This document shows positions 1-11,979 of a stretch of 64,000 bases of DNA, one piece after another. This DNA is from Tetradesmus obliquus. Its lineage: Eukaryota > Chlorophyta > Chlorophyceae > Sphaeropleales > Scenedesmaceae. A model generated the notes under the pieces. The model saw only the letters and a list, made by a program, of their open reading frames with translations, ran no database searches and was not told where the DNA came from. Location of the stretch: positions 2,294,001 to 2,358,000 of the forward strand of contig CP126196.1 in assembly GCA_030272155.1 (NCBI GenBank), read 5' to 3'. Each line of letters opens with the position of its first letter. Position 1 is the first letter of the stretch. The translations under genes were made by a program, and so were the position numbers.

Positions 1-482
1 TATGAAGTGGTTCAAGAGTTCTTGCTGCATGCTCGTCGCCTCGATGACAGAAAGACAGCAGAACAGCTATCAGGAGTTTATGCATGTTATTTAAGGGTGA
101 CACCTGAAGCAACGATCACGCTGCTGCGACAACACATGGCAGAGTGACCAGCGAGCAAGTGTGAGGGCGAGCACACACACTGAAATTCTGCACATGAACG
201 ACGTTGACAACGAGATTCGTGTCGGCAATAGCCTGCACGCCAACTTCAAATTCGCGTTCAAAGCCAAAACCGCATCTTGAGCGGGCTGGAAGGCTGATCG
301 TCGAGTAGTAGAGTGTCTGCTGATTGCCGGTGTCATGACCGTGGTTCGAATTCGGCAGCAGATGTATGTGCACAGCGCAACAGTACGCCTGAACCACACC
401 AGATTTATCGTTGATGCAAAACAAACCGCTTCTTACAAGTGTCACACAAGCGTAGTTGATGATCTGTTGACCAAGCAGCAGC
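1..482. other. Upstream region of first SET gene, no gene recognised
   Basis: No reading frame here shows a recognisable domain. The first supported coding exon begins at 483. The stretch just before that ATG resembles the stretch before the ATG of the second SET gene (8210), with CAG-rich sequence running into the ATG, so the 7.7-kb duplication probably includes part of the 5' leader. Confidence 0.4.
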
Positions 483-1427
483 ATGCAGAGTGCTGCCCCG
501 TCTATCTCCTGCTTGCTGCTGGTTCTTGCGCTGCTCATCCAGGTGATATAATCATACTTCATTTGTCATGCCCCACGGTTACAGCTTCTGATAAGTGGCG
601 CATGCTGGCAGCAGCATTGCAAACTAGCAGCAGCGTGCTAGGCAGCAGCAGCAGCAGGAGCAGCAGCAGCAGCACTAGGCATGCAGAGCTTGCGGCAGCT
701 GCACTAGTTTTGAAACGTTTCAGCACACGCTCCTTCTCATGTCTGCCAGTTAATGCACAAATGCTGCGGTGTGATCCCTGTACACGCTGCTGAAGTAGAC
801 CAGCGGTCACATAATGAAAATGCCTGTCTGTTCTGCTGACTATGCTGCTCAACCATGCATAGGTCGCAGCATCACCGCCCGATGCACCCAGCAAGGATGC
901 TGCTGATGCAGCTGCTCAGCTGCAGGCGGACGAGTTTGGTATCACCTCGCCTGAGGTTGAGAACATGCTTGAATGGATGGTAGAAAATGGCGGAGAGGTG
1001 CGCACCATGCATGCAGGGTCAACCGCAGTCATCGCTGAATGAGTCATTGAGTGAGACACAACAAGTTTGGTTGATGTTCTCCAATGTCGTACAATCTACG
1101 TGCTTCCACATGTATATGTTATTGTTTAGGGCGCCTTTTCTCCACGACCGCCTCTGCACTGCACTGCTGTTGTAGGTCAATGTGGTGGTGAGGACTTTAC
1201 CCAACAAGGGACGCAAGGTGTTTGCACCACAGGACTTTGCCGCAGGTGGGAACATGGTTGCTGTTGCTGCTGCTATGCATGAGGTGCAGCTACCAAGTCA
1301 TAACACCCCCCCACCCACCCACCCCACCCCTCAGCTCACGGCCGTTCCCTGTGCAGCCACTGCCAGCGTATGATGTGCCGACCAGAGAGCTAGTTGCAAG
1401 ACACTGCTATTGCTGATGCTGAGGCTC

Positions 1428-1470
<43 letters not shown>

Positions 1471-4400
1471 CGCTGCTGGTGCCGCTGCTGCTGCTGCCAG
1501 GGGATGTTCTGGCTGAGATTCCTTTGGACTGCTGTTACTCAATGCGCCCAAAGCCAGCAGCGGTCAAAGAAAGGCAGCGCAGCTGCAAAAGCGCTAATGA
1601 ACTCGCTTCGGTGAGCAACTGCCGCAGCTGTCAGCTCTCATGGCTGCAGAATGTTGTTGCGCGGTTTGACACCTAGTGGCTGTTGCTGGCAGCATGCTGA
1701 TCTGCGGCAGCTTTGCAGTCTGGCGTGAGTTGAGGTATAACAGCACACGTTGACGTGTCTCTTTTCCAAAACCTGTCGGCCAGGTGGGGTGCCGTTGAGC
1801 ACCGCTGCTGCTGCCGCTGCCTCACCACCTTCAAGCACCCATGCCTGCTTGCAGCAGTTTGCTACAGCAGTCGATAGGCTGTGGCATGACATGCACAACC
1901 ACAGCAGCCCCCACCAGGCCTACTTTGCAACGCTGCCCAAGCGCGACGCTGTTTGGTCTTGGTATGACATACCAGAGAGCTACCTGCCCTTGTTGCAAAA
2001 CAGTGCACTGGTGAGTTGTCAGGTGATCGGCACTCTCTTGGTGATCAGCATGATACTAGACGGCTCGCCAGACTGTGCTGGTGCAGGCTAGCTATTCCAT
2101 ATGTGCTGTTCTGTGCACGCTGCTCATTTACTTGAAGCACTAGTAGTCGTTGCAGGCACTTTTCTTGTTTGTTTGTGCTGGATGAGCGATTACCATATCA
2201 TCTAGGTGACAAGGCCTCTCCACAATGCCCACATGACGTAACCTCATGGTATATGATATGATAGTTGTAGTAGCGGCATGAAAAGATATGGCGCTGCATG
2301 GCCTGCCATCTGCTGCTGGCCATGCTGCCACGTATGCGCAACTTTTCTGCTTGCAGGGGGCAAGCATAGCGGGCTGGGAAGCTACCTTGTATGGCTGTAG
2401 CAGCAGCACAGCCAGCAGCAACACACATACGCCCCCGGAAATTAGAATTGAGGATGCGCGCTACACATTGTCTTTGGTATGTGATCAAAACCGAACATTG
2501 GCAGCTGCAGCACATGGCTTCTAAATTTTTCATACATGCAAGCATCATGATGCTTTGATGTATGCTGCAATCAGCTGCCTGCTGTATAAAATGACCAACC
2601 TCCAGATGCTGTGACACACCAGCCGCAGCTTAGCACGTCACCGTGCAGCATTTTGGCTTGGTCTGTTGTCATATTACATCTTGCTGTCTTGTGTATCCTC
2701 AGGCAGTGCAAGGCAGATATCCTGTCATACATGTAACCTAGTTTCTGTATGTGTGTTTGCAGGTGACAACACGCGTATTTGGGCCCTGGGATGGGGGCAG
2801 GTTTATGCAGCTCATTCCTTTGTTGGATATGGCAGACCACAGAAACGACTGCCCTCACACCTATGCGGTGGCCTCATGCAGCAGCGTGCTTGCAGGAAAG
2901 CAGGTGGCCCCTGCAGGAAATGGCAACAGCCTTGCAGGAAAGGATGAGACACCTGCAGGACACGGAGAAAAGAGTGACAAGCGCTGTATAGTGTGGACCG
3001 CAGGAGATTCTGTTAGGGCTGGGGATGAGATCTGTAACTGGTACAAGTAAGTGATCCGTACTGCTGACTGTGTTGACAGCCTGTACCGCACACAGATGTG
3101 CACTTGTTGAACAGCCAAGCAAGGCATGCCCGTGCACAAGTCCACAAATCGCTTACAGTGGTGCTGCAATGGCAAGCCGTACCAGATACATAGATAGTTG
3201 GATAGAGGGGTTACATCAGTGTGTTCATACGCCGTACAAGTACTACTACATGTAGCACATGTTACTGTCTGAGCAGATGCATCTCTGGCAACTGTGATGA
3301 ATTCATGACATGGGTCGGAGCACAACAGAGCTGCAACAGCAGGCGGGAGCCAAACCGATTGACAGTGTGGCACCAAGCTGTCATTGTATCTGCCGCCTTG
3401 CAGGTTTTTGTTGCAGGACATGTCCCTGCTCAGCTATGGTTACCTGCAAGTGAGTTTCCTGCAAGTACGCTCTTGCTGTCATTCCTATTGCGCAGCCTAT
3501 CCTCCTGGACTGAGTTTGACTTGCATATCAGCGTACAGCAAGGCCCACTCCAACCAGTGCAGCAGCATGTTCGTGCTCCATACAATACAATACAATACAA
3601 TACAATACAATACAATACAATACAATACAATACAATACAATACAATACAATACAATACAATACAATACAATACAATACAATACTGTGAGGATTGAAACCT
3701 CCCGCACCTCCTGCAACCCCAGCGAGCCGATACTCCTCATAGACCACCGCAAGGGAGACCATCCGGAGCTGCTGCCGCTGCTGCTGCTGCTGCTGCCGCC
3801 GCCGCCGCCGCTGCTGCTGTTGCTGCCGCCGCCACCGCTGCTGCTGCTGCTGCTGCTGCTGCTGCAGGAGGGCCCTGTTGCTCAGCAGCTCTCCCGCATC
3901 GACCGACATGACTTTGACCCACGACAGCCCTGGGACGTATCAGAGGCAGTTGAGGGGGGCGGCATACCCTTTGAAGGTGCGGCTGCACTTGCCTATTCAA
4001 TTGCATGTGGACTTCAGCTTCAGCTTCAGCTGCACACCGCCAGGCATGCATGTTAGGTATGCCAACGCTGCCGTCTTTCGCCGCTTCAGCATCAAAAGTG
4101 ATATGTACTCTAACTGAAGGTGATGTAGTGACATCGAGAGGTGTCAACATCTTGTCATCTGCATTAGCCAATGAGCACACACATCAAGAAGTATTTCCGC
4201 ATAAATGCCATGTTTCTCTACTGGACTTGCTGTGTATATGTGTTGGCTGTGTGCTGCCTGCTTGGTGCAGCTGTGGCTCCTGAGCAAACAGCAGCAGAGC
4301 TGGCTCGCCTGACTCAGCTGCTAACAGATCTGACAGCAACAGATGCAGAGCTAAAGCCTTCCATGCAGCCCCACGCAAGGGACACTGGTGGTTGGTTCCT

Positions 4401-7164
4401 GCAGCAGCTGTGGCTGTGGCGCCAGCAGCGACAGGCAGCAGTGGCTGCAGAGATCATGCGGCTGCAGCGGCAGCTGCTGCGGCTGGAGGCAGCACACAGG
4501 GCAGTTGAGGAGCCTAAACCTCAGGCGGTATATGACAGGCTGCTTGCTTGGGTGCAGGAGAGTGGGGCTGTGGTGAGCACGCTGATGTGATGCCTGCGCC
4601 TGTGGTTGCCTTTGCTTGTGTCACATGCCAGCTGGCGTGCAGCTGTCACTGGCAGGTGTGGGCCATACGGCTGCCAACCTGCGCCTTTGTCCAGGTTTGC
4701 TTTATGTGCATGCATGCATGCATTTGTGCAGTGGCTAATTCAGCACGTTTTCTTGTGCCCGGCTAGTGTAGCAGCGCAAAGTTGCATGTTGCTCGTGGAT
4801 CCAACTGCAGCAACGTAGTCTGCTTGCTACTGAGTGCTCGCAGGTCAACGTGGCAGTCCAGGCTCCGGCTGGCATCACCAGCCCCGCCTCGGCTTGCAAA
4901 GCAGATGCTGCCTCTACCAGTTGCAGCAGCAGCAGCAGCAGCTCTCAGCAGCGCAGTCAACACAATACACATGAGCAGCAAGCCCCCGTCGAAGCATCTG
5001 CTGAAACGGCTGATGAACAAGGCCACAGCAAGCTACTTGATGTACGTCAGCAGCAGCAGCAGCAGGCTGTGGTTGCTGCGCATGCATTGAAGGCAGGGGA
5101 GGTGCTTGCAGCCATCCCAGTGTCGCTTGCATATCCGATACAAGGCGGCAGCTCCGATGACATCGAGGTGGGCTCCAGGTGTCTTTGTATCGTAAAGTAA
5201 CTGTAACATAACGTAACGCAACACATCGTGTCGCTTGCATACCCTGTGCAAAGCGCCAGCTCCAATGCCATTGAGGTGGGAATGGGTGCTGTCAGCTGCA
5301 GTTAGGGCACCAACCATCATGCAGATGTGATGCCAACTTCATGTGTCGCTGTGGGTGGCGCTTACAGCACCTGCTGTGTACATCGGCGAGTAGCTGGCTC
5401 GCTGATTTTAAATTTTGTCTGTTGCTTATCTACACCTGACAACTGCTGCACCTGGTGTTTGTCAACAAAATAATCGGACCTATGCTGTCTGTCGCTGCAA
5501 AACATGCTGCAGGAAGCAGCGCTGCAAATACTACTGGACATGCAAAGCCTCTCCGTTAAGCCCGACAGCAACAGCACAGCCAACACTCCACAGCCGTATG
5601 AAGATGCAGCTGTCAGCAGCCGGGCTGCTTTCTGGCAGCCTTTCTATGCAGCGCTGCCGGCATATGGCAGTCTGAAGACAATGCACAACATGCCAGCGTC
5701 CTACATGCCACTGCTGCAACATACAGAGCTGGTGAGCTGAACAGAGATGCATGGAGAATGTCACACATAGCTTGATCATGTTACCCATCAAGCCATGACA
5801 TCATGATTACACGTAGCTTGATGTGGTCAATGCATTGACCGTCACATATGTGACGTCAATGCAGCTGGTGACATCCAGCAGCTATCTTCAATACAAGCCT
5901 ATGGAACTGTGCCTTGCCACTGATTTGCCGGGCCGTCACAGTACTGCATGCCCATTTGTAGATTGTTGTCCCGTCATGCCAAAGCAACCTACAAATCGCT
6001 GGTCTGCTGCTGCTGCTGCAAAGCAGGAGCACCTTGTCAAGGATGCAGCACTGCAGACTGAGCTATCCTGGGCTGAGCGGCTGCAGGCTTCAGCGGATGC
6101 TGGCAGCAGCAGCTTGCTCACACTGGCTGAGCTCAAGCACATGATTGCAGTGGTGAGCTGATGCGCTGCACTAGGTACACATGAGCCGTCTGCCTGGCAC
6201 ACATGAGCCGTCTGCCAGGCACAAACAGTGAAACATTTCTATCGGTGCAAGGCGCGGCAGTGGTGCTGATGCTGTCGCATGGTAGTCGGAAGCACTAGTC
6301 TGGTCTGCAATGCAGTGGACTTCATTGCATGCACACAACAGCGCGTTCCTTGACATCCATCGTATGCACCTGATCGCTTTCTTGCATGTGCACCACGCGC
6401 AAGGACGTCCAGCGGTCTACCCTGCCTTGCATGACGAGTCACAGCAAAAATACATCTGCAAATGCGTGTGTACACTGTACATGCAGGTGAGCAGCCGCCT
6501 GCAGGTGCTGGGCCCTGCAGGGCTGGGCATGCTGCCCCTGCTGGACCTTGCAAGGCATGACAATGCATGCCCACACACAACAGAGCTGGAGCCATGCACC
6601 ATACCACCAGACACACCAGCAGCACCTTACCAAACACAGGGCTGCCAGGATACAGCAAATGCTGCCAGCCGCAGCAGCTGTGCCGCTGCTGATGAGGGGG
6701 TGTGCATGGTGTGGAGGGCGGGTGGTGATGTGGCAGCAGGGCAGGAGGTGTGCAGCAGGCACAGGGGCTACCTGCTGCCAGATGTTGCGCTGCTGCTGCA
6801 TGGCATGGAGCTGCCTGAGCAGCAGCAACAGCAGCAGCAGCAACTGTTTGCTATTGATACTAGTGGTGTTGATCTGCAGGAGCTGCTGGGCAGTCCAGGT
6901 GTCACCCCTGAGCAGCCGCCACCCTTCAAACCACAGGATGTTGAAGGGATTGCTGGTGCAGCTTCAGCTGAGCTGCAGCGCTTGAAGCATCTGCTGCAGA
7001 ACATCACATCTAACGAGCAATTAGAAGCAGCAGGCGCAGTGCAGCCCTCGCCAGAAGACTGGGGCAGCAGGCTCCTGTGGCGGTTGCACGCCTTACGGCG
7101 CCAGCGCATTGCAGCAACTGAGGCCGAGATAGGTCGCATTGCTGCTGTTGTTACACATCTATAA
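483..7164 (+). CDS. Secretory-signal double SET-domain protein (LSMT/SETD-like), copy 1
   Basis: The model has 14 exons: 483-542, 863-997, 1176-1245, 1501-1610, 1855-2010, 2357-2476, 2763-3046, 3404-3449, 3868-3976, 4271-4572, 4844-5167, 5513-5731, 6027-6152 and 6487-7164. All phases match and the total of 2739 nt encodes 912 aa. Exon 1 encodes a hydrophobic signal peptide (LLLVLALL core). Module A (to about residue 464) shows the RBCMT/SETD3-type SET landmarks: GRKVFAP, GDVLAEIPL, YFATLPKRDAVWSWY, IPLLDMADHRND, GDEIC and LLSYGY with Tyr323. Module B (about 465-912) repeats them: GEVLAAIPVSLAY, FYAALP, LPLLDLARHDNAC and GQEVC, then LLLHGM, where the tyrosine is replaced by histidine. Q-rich and helical segments follow each SET domain. 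The family methylates lysine or histidine on proteins; the substrate here is unknown. Module A may be active and module B probably is not. The protein should enter the secretory pathway, which is unusual for this family. Confidence 0.85.
3581..3683. repeat. TACAA pentanucleotide microsatellite
   Basis: About 20 perfect tandem copies of the 5-mer TACAA lie in the intron between exons 8 and 9 of the first SET gene. The corresponding intron of the second SET gene lacks it, so it arose or was lost after the gene duplication. Confidence 0.95.
5226..5275 (+). repeat. Intronic echo of SET exon 11 tail with donor
   Basis: This is a diverged second copy of the last ~50 bp of exon 11 (which ends at 5167), including the exon end and the GTGGG donor. 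It lies about 55 bp downstream of the true donor. The second SET gene lacks it at the equivalent place. Confidence 0.65.
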
Positions 7165-8209
7165 TTGTGTCACGGGGATGTGTGGTCCCTGCACTGTTCA
7201 GGTTTGTCTTGTCTCTTCAAAGTTTGCCCAATGAGCCGTTCATGGTCTCTGGCCACCATGGTGACGATCGTGAGCTTGTGGTTGGATTTGTGACAGAATC
7301 TGTCAGACAGATCCTGTGGCAGTGGGTGTAACTTACACCTGCTTGCAGCAACAGTTGTAGTGGATACACCTGCTTGCAGCAACAGTTGTAATGGATACAC
7401 CTGCTTGCAGCAACAGTTGTAGAAAATACACCTGCTTGCAGCAACAGTTGTAGTGAGTACTTGCTGTACAGCATTGCACAGCTGCCATGCAGCAAGCTTG
7501 GGCCTGAGCAGCAGTGCTTTTCTCACTCCCCGGTGCTGCAATCCTTGACTTTGTGTGGAATGCGGCTGTGTACAGGCCGACTGCTGTGGGGATTGAGGGT
7601 GAAAAGGTTTATAGGCCAAAAAACTCAGCGCTGCATGGTTGCCAGCCCAGTCCACGCACGGTGAAGTTGCATGTTGCGGCAGATGTTGCACGTACATACG
7701 TGTTTGTGAGATGGCGTGCTGCTCCAGGGGGCGATTCAGCCGAAGGAGCGCAGTCGTTGAGCGACCATGTCAAGGGTGGCCAAACAGGCATGAGCACGCT
7801 GCTGCTGCAAGACGAAGAGCAATAATCAGCGAGATACTGTGAGTATCAGCACACTTCACAAGGAATAGTTCCGCAGGGGTGTAGGCAGGTGAACACGATG
7901 ATAGTATACGGATTGTTTGTATACGGTGTTTAGCGTTGGCAGCCAGCAAGCTAATAGACATAACATCATCATATACATAACAATATTCCTTGAAAAGCCC
8001 AATCAAGGGGGCCTGTAGAGTGTGACCACTTACCGTATACGGTACTGCCAGCTCATTGCGGATCATTGCGGATCGGGAGCTAATGTGGATGCGCAGCTCG
8101 TGATTTTCAGTATTGTATGTGAATTTTCTGGCAACTCAAGAGAAAATTATCATTGGGCGCCCACGCAAAGCAAGCGTAGTTATGCATTCGCAGAACAAGC
8201 AGCAGCAGC
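7165..8209. other. Spacer between the two SET genes
   Basis: The first ~150 bp matches the 3' flank of the second SET gene (shared TGCCCAATGAGCC near 7226 and 15189), so it is part of the duplicated block. An open frame at 7514-7825 (about 103 codons, plus strand) has no recognisable domain and no copy downstream of the second gene. I see no other gene. Confidence 0.5.
7335..7458. repeat. 31-bp minisatellite, four copies
   Basis: Four tandem copies of a 31-bp unit (containing ACACCTGCTTGCAGCAAC) lie downstream of the first SET gene. They differ only in the last few bases of each unit. Every unit carries a TGCTTGCAG string that resembles a 3' splice site. Confidence 0.9.
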
Positions 8210-9350
8210 ATGCAGGGTGCTGCTCTGTCCATCTCCTGCCTTCTGCTAGTTCTGGCGCTGGCACATGCAGTGAGTCTCATACGTGCTTCAAGTGCAAGAA
8301 CCAAATGCAATGCTTTGCAGATAGAGCTGCAGATGGACGTGCTGACAGAGCAGCACATAACAGCAGCAACATGCTACACAGCAGCAGCAGCAGCGACACA
8401 TGTGTCACATGTGCACACATGCAATGCCTGCAGCAGCTGCTGGAACACTCTCTTGCTGCTGCAGGTGCAGCCTTTGCGATACTGTTGCCTTCTGAACGAA
8501 AAGCCGCTGGCGTCGTGTTGTGCAGTTACTAACACCCGCTGTTTGTCACCCGCTTCCTGTCCTGCGTGTGTTGCTGCAAACATGCACAGGAGTCAGTGGA
8601 GTACCCTGCTGCCCTCATCAAGGAGGCTACTGCGGCAAGCCGTCAGCTGCAGGCAGATGCCTTTGGGTCCATCTTGCCTGACGTTGAGAAGTGGTTAACA
8701 TGGGTGCAAGACAATGGCGGTGAGGTAAGCACCACGCCTGCTGTTGTCACTGCAGCAACGCACCGTGCAGAACCGCCTCAATCGCCTGATACAGCAGTGG
8801 GACATTACCCCGTGTCAGCTGCTTGAATGACCTCGTCTCAAAACGAGCCCCAAAGGACGTCAATCCGCCCGTTTACATCAGCTGCAGCTGATTGGTGTTG
8901 CAATGTATGGGTGCAGCCGCGCTGTGGCACAGCATGCCGCTCATGCCAGCTGTTCATGTTATTATGTTATAACGCTCACGCAACACACCAGGCTTTCAAC
9001 ACGAGCTGCGACTGTTTGTTATCTACAGCACATGTGCTTCTACATCTGTGTGTTGCGCGGCTTGCACAGCATCCCTTGACGCGATTGTCTGCACTGCATG
9101 CTGCCTTGTGTAGGTCAATGTGGTGGTGCGTGAGTCACCAAATGGAGGCAGGAAGGTCTTTGCACCGAAGCACTTTGCCGAAGGTGGGGCTGCTGCTGCT
9201 GCTGCTGCTGCTACTCACGCGCATCCTCCTTTGCATGATTCGGGTGGCACTAGACGCTGTGCAGCAGCAATGTGTGGCTGCTTCATCATTGGTGCCACAT
9301 CAAGGCCACCCATCCTCAGCCAGTGCTCAGCTGCTGTGCAGGTATACAAG

Positions 9351-9386
<36 letters not shown>

Positions 9387-11886
9387 CCAGGCGATGTCCT
9401 GGGTGAGATTCCACTGGAGCTCTGCTACTCAGCACGCCCCGACCCTGCAGTGGTCAGTCAGAGGATGCATAACTGCGAGAATGCTGACCAGGCTGCTATG
9501 GTAAGTGCAAGTGCCAGCAGCTATGCAGCGCTGCATATGTACACATGATAGTTGTTGCGCGGCTTGGTAAATGGGGTAGACTGGGTGTCAGATGGTGCTC
9601 TGGTACGCGGAGTGCCAGGAGCCATCCAGCGGCTGCACGATTGCTGTTGTGCGGGCTGACAGTTGGGGTAGACTGGGTGTCAACATGCCTGCCTGGGACA
9701 GCTTTGCAGTGCAGCATGAGGTGCAGTGTTTTTTTGTGGTTGGTGCAGGGTTGGCAGCACACGGTGATTTTCAACAACCAGCAGATGTGCAGCATGCTGA
9801 TTATGACACATTCAGACGGCCCCCTCTTTGTTGGTTCAAGTTGCAGGCCTGGTTGTGTGCAGCTTTGCAATGTGCATGACTGGTAGCCCTCTGCGGTACG
9901 TGAGGCGCAGATTGTAAGCAGTGCCCTGCTCTCACCCTGCTGCTGCTGCTGCTGCTGCTGCTGCTCACTCATTGTTTTGACACAAACCACACCCGCTTGT
10001 AGGAGGCGGGTTCTTCAGCTGAGCAAATGTGGCGGGACATGAATGACCCCGACAGCCGGCACCAGCCGTACTTTGCAGTGCTACCTAAGCGTGATGCTGT
10101 GTGGAGCTGGTACGACATTCCAGAGAGCTACATGCCTCTAGTGCAAAACAGCGCAACGGTAAGTTTTTTTGTGACGCCCACGCCGCAATAGAAGGAAGGT
10201 TCTGAGGTGGTGGTTTGGGGGTTTAGGTTCAGGGCTTGAGGTTCTCGTGACAGCCACACCACAATGTAAAAGTTATCTGCCATTCAAGCGATGATTGGCG
10301 CATGACACTACATCACACATGTGCTGTTTTGCGCACACCCTGGGCCTTAAATTTAGGTGAGCCCAGGTGTTTACTCTATGTTCGGCAGCCCATGGTTCAT
10401 CCTTCTCTGGCTAGCATGCTCATTGGGATTCGGCACGCACATCAGGATGCCATCTGCTGCCTTCTGCTGCCTTCTGCTGCCTTCTGCTGCCTTCTGCTGC
10501 CTTCTGCTGCCATCTGCTGCCATCTGCTGCTGCCCATGCTGCGCATGTGCTGTACTGCGTGCAGGAGGCAAGCATGGCTGACTGGGAAGATGCATGCTTT
10601 GGCTGCAACAGCAGCAGCAGCAGCAGCAGCAAACCAAGCACCCACCTGGAGCCTAGTATGGATGACCTTCGCTTCACCATGTCCCTGGTGCGTGCTCCAC
10701 ACTCTGTTGCTTAGATACATGCAGCGCATGCAAGCAACATGCCGATACACAGCAGGCCGCATCAGCAACAACTGGTGTTTTGGTGTTTGACCAGGCCGCA
10801 GCCGGTGTGTTTAGCCATCTGTTGGCTGCCAGGAGCCTTCCGCAACCTGCCATCTATCAACTGCCATCTGCCTTCTGCATATGTGGTTCATACCATGCGT
10901 GCTGGTGCCTGCATCCACATGTAACGACCTTCTTACATATTTCTCAACCGTGTTGCCATCTGTCAGCTGTCTGTCAGCCATCTGACAGAACCATGTTTCA
11001 TGTGTTTGTTTTGCAGATGGGTACACGCGGATTCACACCCATGGATGGATCCAACCATACACACTTCTACCCCGTGATGGACATGGCAGATCACAGAAAC
11101 GACTGCTCCAATACATATGACGTGGGCACGTGCAGCAGTGCGCTTGCAGGAAAGCATGCAGCCCCTGCAGGAAAAGAGGAGGGCCTTGCAGAGAGTGAGG
11201 AAGCGCTTGCAGGAAATGGGCAGGACAGTGCCAAGCGCTGCATAGTGTGGACTGCGGGGGCTGACATTGCGACTGGCGATGAGATCTGCCTAAGCTTCTG
11301 GTAGGTTTCTTGCTCGTTGTGTGAAGGTGTTGCGCACACAAATACAAACGTGTCATGAACGTGCACACAGCAGTCACATGAATGACAGAATCTGTTGGAT
11401 GCAAGCAACACACCATGTGCATTGCCGTTGAACCGCTAGACGTGCATTGCCGCTAGATATGTTGTGCATTTGGCTGAGTAACTGCTTGCGTGGCTACTGC
11501 ATGTATTCACTGCATTAGTACCCTGCTTGACCAACTGCTCCGTAGCCAATGCCAATGTGGCGGCCAGAGCATGGCGTGTGTCACAACAGAGCTGCAACAG
11601 CAGAAATGTAGCATAAGCCCTCACATGCGTGGCACAATGTGTGTATCCTTGCTGCCGCAGGTTCATGCTACAGGACATGTCCCTACTCAACTAGGGTTTC
11701 CTGCAGGTGGGTGCGCTGCACGCAGCATGCTGTGCTGCCGTAGCTGCTTCACAGCAACTGTTTCACAGCAAGTACGTCACCCTAGTCACAGGGTGCCCTC
11801 ATTGGTTGTGCCATACACAGCATCGCAAACAAGTCATCGCAGCATTGTTATTGCTCAAAACCGTCACTGCAGGTGCCACCACCTTG

Positions 11887-11979
<93 letters not shown>

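Noticed and set aside
3430..3909. Long repetitive frames across CTG, CAG and TACAA tracts (also 11707-12339, 17116-17763 and others)
   Set aside because: They are translations of simple repeats on the wrong strand or across introns.
11692..11694. TAG as a reassigned sense codon
   Set aside because: TAG ends the same gene at 15084-15086 and ends the transposase; other genes end with TAA or TGA, so the standard code fits.
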